This document shows, piece by piece, positions 43,635 through 51,943 of a DNA stretch of 64,000 nt. The translations under genes were made by a program, and so were the position numbers. Origin of the DNA: Streptomyces sp. A1277. Its GTDB lineage: Bacteria > Actinomycetota > Actinomycetes > Streptomycetales > Streptomycetaceae. Position 1 is the stretch's first letter. Each line of letters opens with the position of its first letter. The DNA lies in the NCBI RefSeq assembly GCF_004795015.1, contig NZ_SSBI01000018.1:1-64000 (forward strand), read 5' to 3'. Under the pieces are notes generated by a model. It saw nothing but the letters and a program-made list of their open reading frames with translations. It was not told where the DNA came from and did not search any database.

Positions 43635-44269
43635 GTTCCCCCCGTATCTCGTTTCGGTTTAGCTCGTACGTGCATGCGTTCCCCCTGCGGTCCGAACAGG
43701 CTCAGGAACTCCACCGGGTCCGGGCCCGCCGCGCCCCACCAGTGCGGGGTGTGGGTGTCGAACTCGGCCGCCTCCCCCGCCGTGAGGATCAGGTCGTGGT
43801 CGCCCAGGACCAGGCGGAGCCGGCCGGAGAGCACGTACAGCCACTCGTAGCCCTCGTGCACCCGTTGCTCGACCGGGCCGGAAGGGGCCGTCGCGCCAGG
43901 CATGACCTGCTTGTACGCGTTCACGCCGCTGAGGTGGCGGGTGAGCGGGACGAAGGTCATGCCGTGACGCTTGAAGGGGCGGAAGGTGACCCGGGGGTCG
44001 CCCGTGTCCGGGGCGCCGACCAGCTCGTCCAGCTGGACCCCGTACGCCTTGGCCAGCGGGAGCAGCAGTTCGAGGGTGGGTTTGCGGCCCCCGGACTCCA
44101 GGCGGGAGAGCGTGCTGAGCGAGATCCCCGTCGTCTCGCTCAGCTGCGTCAGCGTCGTCCCGCGCTCGGTGCGCAGCGCCCGAAGGCGCGGGCCGACGCC
44201 CGTCAGGACCGACGCCAGCTCGTCGTCCTTCATGGGCCCGCCGCCATCGTTCCGTTCCTTCGCTGCCAT
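43631..44269 (-). CDS. XRE regulator with C-terminal cupin domain
   Basis: 212-aa regulator. The HTH (about 30-75) reads LRTERGTTLTQLSETTGISLSTLSRLESGGRKPTLELLLPLA. A cupin_2 domain follows (GYEWLYVLSGRLRLVLGDHDLILTAGEAAEFDTHTPHWW). Such proteins bind a small ligand in the cupin and repress the adjacent gene. The start is uncertain: ATG at 44269, or ATG at 44233 nearer the HTH. Confidence 0.88.
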   Translation of the reverse strand: MAAKERNDGGGPMKDDELASVLTGVGPRLRALRTERGTTLTQLSETTGISLSTLSRLESGGRKPTLELLLPLAKAYGVQLDELVGAPDTGDPRVTFRPFKRHGMTFVPLTRHLSGVNAYKQVMPGATAPSGPVEQRVHEGYEWLYVLSGRLRLVLGDHDLILTAGEAAEFDTHTPHWWGAAGPDPVEFLSLFGPQGERMHVRAKPKRDTGGT

Positions 44270-44328
44270 GCCTCCATTTGCCGACCCGGCAAGCGGCCTT
44301 GTCAACCGGAGGAGACCCCGGAGGCCCG

Positions 44329-45006
44329 CTAGGAAGCCCCGGAGGCCGCCCCGGAGGTGCCCACGGACCCGTTCGCCGGGCCGATCATGGCCATGGAGAG
44401 CCGGGTCAGCTCACTGGTCAGCAGGTCCGGCGGCATCTGGCGCGGATGGCGGCCGTGGTGGGCGAGCAGTTCGTCCACGGACCGGGTCAGGACCTTCACG
44501 ACCACCGCCAGGTCACCGTCCACCGCGTGCCCGCGCCCCCGGGCGCGCTCGGCCTCGTGGGCCAGGAACTCCGTCCACACCGAGCGCCACATCGTGAGGT
44601 GGTCGTCCATCGCCCGGCTCACGCCCAGCACCTCGACGAACGCCACCCGGGCCGCCTGCGGGTCCGGCGTGACGGCCCGGACGTAGGCGGCGAACAGCCT
44701 GCGGACCCGCTCCTCGGTCGGACAGGTGTCCATGCCCTCGGCGGACAGCTCCGCCTGCGACGCCTGCATCCCGGCCATCGCGACCTCGTCGTACAGGTCC
44801 ACGAGCAGCGCCTCGCGCGACTCGAACTCGCGGTGGAAGTCCCGGACTTCCACCTGCGCCTCCGCGCACAGATGCTCGACCGACGTATGGGCGTAGCCGT
44901 ACACCGCGAACAACGTCCGCCCGGCCGCCATGAGTTGCGCCCGGCACCGCGCGGGGTCCCGCACCGCCCGTACACCGTCCCAAAGTGCCACCACGGCATC
45001 CACCAC
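44329..45006 (-). CDS. TetR family regulator
   Basis: 225-aa TetR regulator. The HTH region AGRTLFAVYGYAHTSVEHLCAEAQVEVRDFHREFESREALLVDLYDEV lies at about 28-75, with an all-helical C-terminal domain. GAGGAGGACCC precedes the GTG at 45006. No obvious target gene is divergent from it. Confidence 0.85.
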   Translation of the reverse strand: MVDAVVALWDGVRAVRDPARCRAQLMAAGRTLFAVYGYAHTSVEHLCAEAQVEVRDFHREFESREALLVDLYDEVAMAGMQASQAELSAEGMDTCPTEERVRRLFAAYVRAVTPDPQAARVAFVEVLGVSRAMDDHLTMWRSVWTEFLAHEAERARGRGHAVDGDLAVVVKVLTRSVDELLAHHGRHPRQMPPDLLTSELTRLSMAMIGPANGSVGTSGAASGAS

Positions 45007-45100
45007 GGGTCCTCCTCAGTCCGTTCCGGCCCCCGCGCCCACTCTGCTCGCTCCACCGCGTCCACGGCGGAACCGCCACACCGGCGAACGGCCGTACGCC

Positions 45101-46081
45101 TCACCGTTCTCCGGCATCCTTCTCAAGGACCGCCGCGACCCGCTCCCGCCAGGGCAGCCGGTCCGGCTCCTCGAAGTCCTCGCCCGGCCGCGACCGCGGC
45201 CACTTGGCCTCGTGCACCTCCCAGGCCGCCGCCCGCGCGCACGTCCGGCACACCGTTTCGTTCGCCCGGGGCCGGAACACATGCTCCGGCCCTCCGCCCT
45301 CGCACGGCACATACGGCCGCACCTCGGGTACGTACGCCGGTTCCTCCGGCAGCTTCTGTACGAGCCGATGGCGCACGAACCCCACCGCCGACCGCACCCC
45401 CTCCGCAGGCAGCTCGCTCACCAGCGCGAGGCGCAACTCCGCCGCCTTCACGCCGCGCCGCAGCCAGTCGGCCGCCGCCCCGGAGAGGCTGCGCGCCTCC
45501 CGGACGCCGAGGTGCAGTTGCGGGCTGGCGTGACGCAGGGACAGCAACACGCGCTCGGCCTCCACGACTTCGGGAGCCTGCGCCGCAGGCTCCGCCGGTT
45601 CGGCCGGTTCGGTCGGTTCGGCCGCAGGCGCTTCGGAGGGTGGGTGGGAGAAGTTCTTCTCACGTTCTTCAACCTCCGGTTGGTAACCACCGGCCGACCG
45701 AGGCCCCGGATCACCGACCGCCGGATAGTGATCACCCGGTGCCACCTGGGCGTTTGCGTCTCTCAGCCGCCGCGCCTCGTACTCGGTGAGCGGTACGTTC
45801 GAGAACAGCTGGTCCGTCACCCACAGCCCGCCCTCACCCTGCCGCCGCCACTCGTGGACGAACCCGCATTCCTTCAGCTGCTCCTTCGCCTTCTGGTACG
45901 CCCGCCCCTTGATCCCCAGCCTCTTCGCGTGGTCGCTCAACGCCAGGCCCGTACGCCTCTCGGGCAGGCCCTGCACGTACGTGATCAAGATCTTCGCGTC
46001 GCTGCTGAGTTTCGGATGGCGCACGATGTCGTGCGCCGCCTTCACATAGCCGTAGGAAGGCGAGATAGCATGCCAAAGCAT
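45101..46081 (-). CDS. Winged-helix DNA-binding protein (replication/HTH type)
   Basis: 326-aa protein. The N-terminal 100 residues form a wHTH: GYVKAAHDIVRHPKLSSDAKILITYVQGLPERRTGLALSDHAKRLGIKGRAYQKAKEQL. A proline/glutamate-rich linker (EPTEPAEPAEPA) follows, then a C-terminal domain with CRTCARAA and a possible Cys pair. Such proteins are frequent beside XRE/DUF397 loci in Streptomyces and resemble plasmid replication initiators. The ATG at 46081 fits the domain start; the longer frame to 47158 is rejected. Confidence 0.75.
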   Translation of the reverse strand: MLWHAISPSYGYVKAAHDIVRHPKLSSDAKILITYVQGLPERRTGLALSDHAKRLGIKGRAYQKAKEQLKECGFVHEWRRQGEGGLWVTDQLFSNVPLTEYEARRLRDANAQVAPGDHYPAVGDPGPRSAGGYQPEVEEREKNFSHPPSEAPAAEPTEPAEPAEPAAQAPEVVEAERVLLSLRHASPQLHLGVREARSLSGAAADWLRRGVKAAELRLALVSELPAEGVRSAVGFVRHRLVQKLPEEPAYVPEVRPYVPCEGGGPEHVFRPRANETVCRTCARAAAWEVHEAKWPRSRPGEDFEEPDRLPWRERVAAVLEKDAGER

Positions 46082-46191
46082 TCTCGGTGGACCTCTAGCT
46101 CCATCGTGGGGTGAAGGCCCTCGGTCCGGGTGTTGGTAGCACCCCCGGGGGCCGCCCCATGCGCTGAAGCGCACGGAGCGTAATGACTCCG

Positions 46192-46617
46192 TCACCGTAC
46201 AGCAGGAATCTCGTCCGCAACCACCTTCATCAGCAGCTCGAACAGCAGTTCCGTATCCACGAACGGATCTTGCGCGGTCGGCTGCGAACGCCAGTCCAGC
46301 GGGTACGTCAGTCCGTGCAGCGCGGGCACTCCGACGAAGTCCGATCCCTTGCGCACGAGCGCGTCGACTCCCGCCGGCCATCGATGCGTACCAGCCGTGC
46401 CGGGCGGGACGAGGAAGTACATGCTCCGCGCCCCGATCCGGGACCGGACGATCGGCCCGGCCTGGAAGTCCGTGAACTGCATGATCTCGTACGCCACTTG
46501 CTCGCCGAGCAGCCCGGAGATCCGGATGGCGTCGAAGTGGATTCCCGCGTGACGCAGGGCGTGTCCGCTCGCGGGAATCCACGAGGGCACCAGGTCCGGT
46601 GAATTTTTCGGTTCCAT
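46192..46617 (-). CDS. Hypothetical protein next to XRE/DUF397
   Basis: 141-aa protein that I cannot assign with confidence. WIPASGHALRHAGIHFDAIRISG and SMYFLVPPGTAGTHRWPAGVDALVRKGSDFVGVPALHG suggest a primase/polymerase-like or related small alpha/beta fold seen beside XRE genes. The ATG at 46617 is chosen; the frame to 46902 runs antisense through the XRE gene. It is divergent from the XRE gene. Confidence 0.65.
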   Translation of the reverse strand: MEPKNSPDLVPSWIPASGHALRHAGIHFDAIRISGLLGEQVAYEIMQFTDFQAGPIVRSRIGARSMYFLVPPGTAGTHRWPAGVDALVRKGSDFVGVPALHGLTYPLDWRSQPTAQDPFVDTELLFELLMKVVADEIPAVR

Positions 46618-46668
46618 ACGGAAAGCGTCGACGCCCGCACGTACGGTGACCAGGGACACAAGGCGTCT

Positions 46669-46704
46669 GTGCACTGTTGTGCACTTGGAGGTGGGGCTGT
46701 GCAC
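46669..46704. promoter_or_regulatory. Triple GTGCAC motif at the XRE start
   Basis: GTGCAC-TGTT-GTGCAC (46669-46684) lies just upstream, and a third GTGCAC (46699-46704) includes the GTG start. It is a candidate autoregulatory site for the XRE protein. Confidence 0.45.
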
Positions 46705-47511
46705 TCCAGTAGTACCGGTGGCGGAACCGCTGAGATGTTCGGTGCGTTGTTGCGGCACTACCGCGAACTGGCCGGGCTTTCGCAGGAGGGCTTGGGTAGC
46801 AGGATCGGTTTCTCCAAGTCGCAGGTTGCGATGGTGGAGCGGGGGCAGAGGCCGCCGAAGGGGGATTTCGTCCCGGAGGCGGATGCGGCGGTCGGTGCCC
46901 ATGGTGCGCTGATCGCTGCTGCGGTGAAGTTGTCATTCGGGCACTTGGCTTCCTGGTTCGAGCCATTCGCCGAGGAGGAAGCCAAGGCAGTGGCGCGCTA
47001 CCAGTACGAGTCCAGCACCATGCCTGGCCTGCTACAGACCGAGGCGCACGCGCACGCCCTGCATCGGGGAGTGTGCCCACCGCTCGACGACGACGAGATC
47101 GAGAGACTGGTAGCCGGTCGCCTTTCGCGGCAGACCCTGCTGACACGCAAGCCACCACCGGACATCAGCTTCATCCTGGAAATCAGCGCGGTCACTCGCC
47201 CCATCGGAGGGCGAACCGTGCATCGAGCGCAGCTTCAACACCTGCTCGACGTGAGCGAGTTGCGGAACGTGCACATCCAGGTGATGTCACCTCATCGGGA
47301 GACACACGTCGGAATGGCTGGCCCCTTCGTCCTGCTGGAGACCCACGACCGTCGGCGGCTGGCGTACCTGGAGGTGCAGAGCCGGAACTTCGTTGTCAGC
47401 GAGCAACCCCAACTGGGAGACTTGTTTGCCACGTATGGCATGCTCCGGACCCAGGCTCACGGACTGGAAGAGTCGCGCGGGCTGATCAAGCAGATAGCAG
47501 AAGGACTATGA
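46699..47511 (+). CDS. XRE family regulator (DUF5753 type)
   Basis: 270-aa XRE regulator. The HTH is FGALLRHYRELAGLSQEGLGSRIGFSKSQVAMVERGQRPP. The C-terminal DUF5753 part is VARYQYESSTMPGLLQTEAHAHALHRG, then SFILEISAVTRPIGG and LRNVHIQVMSPHRETHVGMAGPFVLLE. The GTG at 46699 has GGAGGTG about 7 nt upstream. It overlaps the DUF397 gene (ATGA), the usual toxin-antitoxin-like regulatory pair of Streptomyces. Confidence 0.9.
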   Translation: MHSSSTGGGTAEMFGALLRHYRELAGLSQEGLGSRIGFSKSQVAMVERGQRPPKGDFVPEADAAVGAHGALIAAAVKLSFGHLASWFEPFAEEEAKAVARYQYESSTMPGLLQTEAHAHALHRGVCPPLDDDEIERLVAGRLSRQTLLTRKPPPDISFILEISAVTRPIGGRTVHRAQLQHLLDVSELRNVHIQVMSPHRETHVGMAGPFVLLETHDRRRLAYLEVQSRNFVVSEQPQLGDLFATYGMLRTQAHGLEESRGLIKQIAEGL

Positions 47512-47687
47512 GCACTGATCTGAAGTGGTTCAAGAGCAGCTACAGCGCCCCGAACGGCGGCGACTGCGTCGAGGTCGCCGCCTGCCCCCACACCATCCAC
47601 GTGCGCGACTCCAAGGACATCACCGTCCCCGCCCTCGCCCTCTCCCCCGACGCCTGGTCCGCGTTCGTCCGGCACACCGCCGCCTGA
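47508..47687 (+). CDS. DUF397 domain protein
   Basis: 59-aa DUF397 protein: LKWFKSSYSAPNGGDCVEVAACPHTIHVRDSKD, then FVRHTA. It is the small partner of the preceding XRE regulator (start overlaps its stop) and would bind it. DUF397/XRE pairs influence development and antibiotic production in Streptomyces. Confidence 0.93.
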   Translation: MSTDLKWFKSSYSAPNGGDCVEVAACPHTIHVRDSKDITVPALALSPDAWSAFVRHTAA

Positions 47688-47701
47688 GGCGCAACGCGCA
47701 G

Positions 47702-48382
47702 ATGGACGCCCCTGCCCCCATCGACCTGAGCACCTGGCCGCGCGCGCAGCACTTCGCGCACTACCGGGACCGCGTGCCGTGCACGTACTCGATGACGGTG
47801 GAGGTCGACGTCACCGAGTTCACGGCGGCGCTGCGCCGGTCGCCGCGCAAGTCGTACATCGCGCAGGTGTGGGCGCTCGCCACGGTGGTCAACCGGCACG
47901 AAGAGTTCAGGATGTGCCTCACAGCGTCGGGCGGCCCGGCGGTCTGGCCGGTCGTGCACCCGGCGTTCACGGTGTTCAACCCGGAACGCGAGACGTTCGC
48001 GTGCGTATGGGCACCGTACGACCCCGACTTCGGGGCGTTCCACGACACCGCCGCTCCGCTGCTCGCGGAGCACGGCCGGGCCACGGAGTTCTTCCCGCAG
48101 GGGCCGCCGCCACCCAACACGTTCGACGTGTCGAGCCTGCCGTGGGCCTCCTTCACCGGGTTCAACCTCAACATCGGCGGCGGCTGGGACCACCTCGCAC
48201 CGATCTTCACCCTCGGCCGCTACACCGAACGCGAAGGCCGCACCCTGCTCCCCCTGGCCGTACAGATCCACCACGCCGCCGCCGACGGGTTCCACACGGC
48301 GCGCCTGGTCAACGAGCTGGAGGAGCTGATGGCGGAGCCTTCGGGGTGGCTGACCGCACGCCGAAAGGGCGAGGGCGCGTAA
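47702..48382 (+). CDS. Chloramphenicol O-acetyltransferase-like protein (type A CAT fold)
   Basis: 226-aa CAT-family protein. IDLSTWPRAQHFAHYR opens the sequence as in type A CAT, and the active-site His lies in QIHHAAADGFHTARLV (HHxxxDG). The middle part ASFTGFNLNIGGG and length match the family. It would transfer acetyl from acetyl-CoA to chloramphenicol, though the natural substrate may differ. It follows the DUF397 gene by 14 bp and may be cotranscribed. Confidence 0.88.
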   Translation: MDAPAPIDLSTWPRAQHFAHYRDRVPCTYSMTVEVDVTEFTAALRRSPRKSYIAQVWALATVVNRHEEFRMCLTASGGPAVWPVVHPAFTVFNPERETFACVWAPYDPDFGAFHDTAAPLLAEHGRATEFFPQGPPPPNTFDVSSLPWASFTGFNLNIGGGWDHLAPIFTLGRYTEREGRTLLPLAVQIHHAAADGFHTARLVNELEELMAEPSGWLTARRKGEGA

Positions 48383-48549
48383 AAGGGCCGGGAACGTGGG
48401 GTACTGCGATCATCCCGATGGCGTCATGGCTTCGTAACTGCGGCTCCCGTTGGTCGCCGCATCCGGCAGAGTCATGATCCAGTACGTATGCGAGCCAGCC
48501 ATGACCAAGCTTCGGCCGCATCACCACGACCCGTTGGGGGAACCCCGCC

Positions 48550-49335
48550 ATGCTTCGCAGTCACCTTCGCAAGACCGTCCTCACCGCCACCGCTCTGCTG
48601 GCCACGACGCTGCTGCTCACGTCCTGCCAGGACGGAGACGCGGAAGGCTCCGGCGCGTCGGACGCGCCCTCGGTGTCCGAGTCGGCAGCCAAGGGCGGGG
48701 CTGACGGCGGCGGTGCGCAGGACGGCCAGGGTTCGGGCGGCAAGGTGAGCGGCAGCTGGGCCGGCGCCGTCTCCTACATGGCGCCGGGCAAGTACATGGT
48801 GACCCGCAAGGGAGAGGCGGGGCAGGCGTTCTTCACCTCGGAGGACACCGACATCGAGGGCGCGGGCAAGATCTGCGGCGACGCGGACGGCCAGGCCGCG
48901 ACCCCTTGCAGCGAGGACGAGCTCGAAGCGGCGGCCAAGAAGGGCTTCGGCGCGACGGTCAAGCTCCAAGCCGGTGTGGCGGTCAGCATCATCGAGGACC
49001 ACACCGACAGCGACAGCGGCAGCGGCAGCGGCAGCGGCAGTGACGACGACTCGGGCAAGAGCAAGGCGTCCGGTCTCTTCACCGGGACGCTCGGATACAT
49101 GGCCCCGGGCAAGTACATCCTGACCAAGACGTTCGAGGGCCCGGACCGTTCGTTCTTCACCGCCACCACCACCAAGATCAACGGTGCCGGGATCATCTGC
49201 GGCAACCCGGACGGCCAGTCCACCAAGCAGTGCACCGAGGACGAGCTCGAAGCGGCGGCCAAGAAGGGCGACGTCATCGTCGTCGTCGATGTCAAGAACG
49301 GTGTCGCCGTCGCCATTGACGAGAACCACAACTGA
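48550..49335 (+). CDS. Lipoprotein with an internal domain duplication
   Basis: 261-aa exported lipoprotein. A signal peptide with lipobox LLTSC (Cys about 26) leads to two copies of a ~75-residue domain (about 65-145 and 180-260). Both contain YMAPGKY, a GAG-ICG pair, C-EDELEAAAKKG and GVAV-I-E. They are joined by a glycine/serine/aspartate linker (DSGSGSGSGSDDD). The function is unknown. Paired Cys residues in each copy could form disulfides. Confidence 0.88.
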   Translation: MLRSHLRKTVLTATALLATTLLLTSCQDGDAEGSGASDAPSVSESAAKGGADGGGAQDGQGSGGKVSGSWAGAVSYMAPGKYMVTRKGEAGQAFFTSEDTDIEGAGKICGDADGQAATPCSEDELEAAAKKGFGATVKLQAGVAVSIIEDHTDSDSGSGSGSGSDDDSGKSKASGLFTGTLGYMAPGKYILTKTFEGPDRSFFTATTTKINGAGIICGNPDGQSTKQCTEDELEAAAKKGDVIVVVDVKNGVAVAIDENHN

Positions 49336-49423
49336 TTCCCGACTGCTTCCCGAGCACACCTCGCGCGTCGAGGCCGCGGGCCGGATGACGCCAGGGGCGA
49401 GGGCCCACGCCCGGCCGGGGCCG

Positions 49424-50281
49424 TCAGCCCCGCAGCTCGGCCACGTCCTCCTCGCTGAGGACGAGGTCGCCGGCCGCCATGTTCTCCTCCAGGTGGGCGA
49501 GGTCGCCCGTGCCGGGGATGGCGAGCATCACGGGCGACGAGGTGAGCAGCAGGGCGAGCTGCACCTGCGCGACCGTCGCGCCGAGCCGGGCCGCCACCTT
49601 CTCCAGGCGCCGCGTGTCGAGGGGTTCGCGGCCGCCGCCGAGCGGGAAGAACGGCACGTACGCGATGCCCGCGCTCTCGCACTCCGCGAGCAGCGCCAGG
49701 TCGTCGGCGTACGGGTTCTGTACGCACACCACGGGCGCGACGGCCCGCGCCTCGGCGAGCTGGTCGGCGTCGACGTTGCTGACGCCGAGGTGCCGGATCA
49801 GGCCCTCCTCCCGTAGCCCCGCCAGCACGGCGAACCGCTCGGCCACCGACTCGCCGCCCGGTGCGTTCATGCCGCCCACCCGGAGGTTGACGAGGTCGAG
49901 CCGGTCGACGCCCAGGGCGCGCAGGTCGGCCTCGACCAGGCCGCGCAGCTGGTCGGGCGTGGCCTGCTCGCTCGGCATGCCGTCCGGCCCGGGGAGCGGG
50001 CCGACCTTCGTCGCGATGACCAGGCCGTCGCGGTAGGGGGCCAGGGCCTCGCGGATCAGCTCGTTGGCGCGTACGTCGCCCCGGGCGTAGAAGGCGGCCG
50101 TGTCGATGTGGTTCACGCCCAGCTCGACCGCTCGCCGGAGCACCGCGATGCCGTTCTCCGGGGTGCGGGCGGGGCCGTCGAACGTGCTCATCGGGAGGCG
50201 CATCGCGCCGAAGCCGAGGCGGTTGACGGGGAGGTCCCCGCCGAGGTCGAAGGTGCTGGGGTTCGAAGAGGTCGTCGTCAT
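49424..50281 (-). CDS. Aldo/keto reductase
   Basis: 285-aa AKR. HIDTAAFYARGDVRANELI carries Asp and Tyr, VIATKVGP the Lys; the usual catalytic His is not visible, with DLVNLRVGG in its place, as in a known AKR subgroup. GVSNVDADQLAEARAVA and IAYVPFFPLGGG follow. The ATG at 50281 is the first residue of the conserved part. Divergent from a LuxR-type regulator, 66 bp away. Confidence 0.9.
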   Translation of the reverse strand: MTTTSSNPSTFDLGGDLPVNRLGFGAMRLPMSTFDGPARTPENGIAVLRRAVELGVNHIDTAAFYARGDVRANELIREALAPYRDGLVIATKVGPLPGPDGMPSEQATPDQLRGLVEADLRALGVDRLDLVNLRVGGMNAPGGESVAERFAVLAGLREEGLIRHLGVSNVDADQLAEARAVAPVVCVQNPYADDLALLAECESAGIAYVPFFPLGGGREPLDTRRLEKVAARLGATVAQVQLALLLTSSPVMLAIPGTGDLAHLEENMAAGDLVLSEEDVAELRG

Positions 50282-50347
50282 GGGTCCATGGTGTCCGGCG
50301 ATTTCCGCGCGGCCCAGCCCGTGGCAGTTTGCTGCCAGACTGACGGA

Positions 50348-51025
50348 ATGCGGAACGAACAGATCTTCTCGGTCCACGGGGACGCGGAGCTCCTGGCGCG
50401 CGCCGGTCACTTCTTCGAGTCCGCCCGCACCGACTTCCTGTGCGTCGCCCGGGACCTGAGCACCTGGGCGCAGCCGGAGGCCAGGGCCGCGATCCAGAGC
50501 CGGATGCGCCCCGCGGCCTCCCCCGGCTTCACCACGCGCAAGCTGCTCAGCCCGGTCGCGCTCACCGAGGAGGAGTCCCGCGCGCACCTGCGTCAGGTGC
50601 GGAGCAACGGGGCGCAGGTGCGGATCACCGACTCCGCGGTGCCGCACGAGACGATCATCATCGACCGGCGCGTGATGATCCTGGCCGGCCGGGACTCGCC
50701 GGCCGGCCGCGAGTACTCCGTGACGACGTCCAAGAACATGATCGACGGCGTCCACTCGCTGTTCTCCGCGATGTGGGACCAGTCGACGGACCTGGACGCG
50801 TACTTGCGCGAAGACACCCCGCACCTGGACCCCGACGCCCGGACGATCCTCGAAGCACTGGGTTCCGGGCTAACCGACGCCTCGGCGGCCGGCCGACTCG
50901 GCCTCTCCCTGCGCACGTACCGGCGCCGCGTGGCCGATCTGATGATCACCCTGGAAGCCGGCTCCCGCTTCCAGGCGGGGCTGCGGGCCGGTGAGCTGGG
51001 GCTGCCGGGGCGGGCGGGGCGCTGA
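50348..51025 (+). CDS. LuxR-type HTH regulator with PLD-like sensing domain
   Basis: 225-aa regulator. The N-terminal ~150 residues resemble the TrmB-like/PLD-like effector domain (ETIIIDRRVMILAGRDSPAGREYSVTTSKNMIDGVHSLFSAMWDQS). The C-terminal HTH reads LGSGLTDASAAGRLGLSLRTYRRRVADLM. It is divergent from the aldo/keto reductase and probably controls it. Confidence 0.85.
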   Translation: MRNEQIFSVHGDAELLARAGHFFESARTDFLCVARDLSTWAQPEARAAIQSRMRPAASPGFTTRKLLSPVALTEEESRAHLRQVRSNGAQVRITDSAVPHETIIIDRRVMILAGRDSPAGREYSVTTSKNMIDGVHSLFSAMWDQSTDLDAYLREDTPHLDPDARTILEALGSGLTDASAAGRLGLSLRTYRRRVADLMITLEAGSRFQAGLRAGELGLPGRAGR

Positions 51026-51271
51026 GGAAGTACGACCGTACCGATCCGCGTGAGGCGGCGGATGGTCATCTTGCGTTTCCGGATAGTGAAGCGCTCTTAG
51101 GACGAGGGTGGCCCAATATGGGTCCGCCGCGACGAGGTGCGAGAAGGTCAGCCGCGCAGCAGAAGGCGGAGGCGCCCTTGACGCCAGTCGCGCGGTGGGC
51201 TCCACGGCTCCACGTCCCAGGCGGAGACCGATGTTGCGCGGCAGGCGGTGGGGGTGGGCCGGGGCCCGTGG

Positions 51272-51841
51272 CTATGCCTTGCGACGGCATCCGGCGAGGA
51301 GGGTGGCGACCATGTGCTTGGCGTCGGCCTGGTCGTAGTCGGGGCCGGTGATGCAGAGGTTTCCGATGGCGCGCATGAGCGTGTAGGCGGTGATGCCGGG
51401 GCTGAGTTCGTCGGCGGCGGCGCAGGCGTCGAGCAATGTCGCGCAGGCCGGGACCAGGGTGTCGAGCATGAGGGCGTGGAGGTTCTCCAGCCCCGGGTCA
51501 CCGGACCCCAGGGCGGCACCGAGGCCGTGCTTGGTCACCAGGAACTCCACGAACGCGTCCGCCCAGCGGGCCAGGGCGGTGAACGGGGAGGCGGATTCTT
51601 CCAGGAGGTGGGGCGCGAGTGCCGTGCACGTGTCGATCTGGTGCCGGTAGACGGCGGTGACGAGGTCCGCCCGGGTCGGGAAGTTTCGGTAGATCGTGCC
51701 GACGCCGACGCCGGCGCGTTCGGCGATGTCGCGGATGGGGGCCTGGACGCCCTGGTCCACGAAGACCGCCGCCGCGGCCGCCAGCACGCCGCTGCGGGTG
51801 CGCTGTGCCTGTGCTCGGCGTACTCCGACCGGTTCCGGCAC
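51272..51841 (-). CDS. TetR family regulator
   Basis: 189-aa TetR regulator. HTH: IRDIAERAGVGVGTIYRNFPTRADLVTAVY (about 36-65). AAAGGAGGATCCC precedes the GTG at 51841. It is divergent from an alpha/beta hydrolase, with two palindromes in the shared promoter. Confidence 0.91.
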   Translation of the reverse strand: MPEPVGVRRAQAQRTRSGVLAAAAAVFVDQGVQAPIRDIAERAGVGVGTIYRNFPTRADLVTAVYRHQIDTCTALAPHLLEESASPFTALARWADAFVEFLVTKHGLGAALGSGDPGLENLHALMLDTLVPACATLLDACAAADELSPGITAYTLMRAIGNLCITGPDYDQADAKHMVATLLAGCRRKA

Positions 51842-51858
51842 GGGATCCTCCTTTGCTC

Positions 51859-51900
51859 GCGGAACAATGTTCCGCTAGATTGGCGGAACGGCGCTCCGCC
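51859..51900. promoter_or_regulatory. Tandem TetR operators
   Basis: GCGGAACAATGTTCCGC (51859-51875) is a perfect palindrome. GGCGGAACGGCGCTCCGCC (51882-51900) is a near copy with the same GCGGAAC half. Centres are 24 bp apart. They lie between the divergent starts, so both genes may be repressed. Confidence 0.82.
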
Positions 51901-51943
51901 AAAGTATGGCAGAGCAATCCCGTGGAGAAAGCGCAGGTCCCCC

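Noticed and set aside
46082..47158. Large upstream extension of the wHTH protein (frame to 47158)
   Set aside because: It lies antisense to the XRE gene and has no homology-like content. The ATG at 46081 starts the domain.
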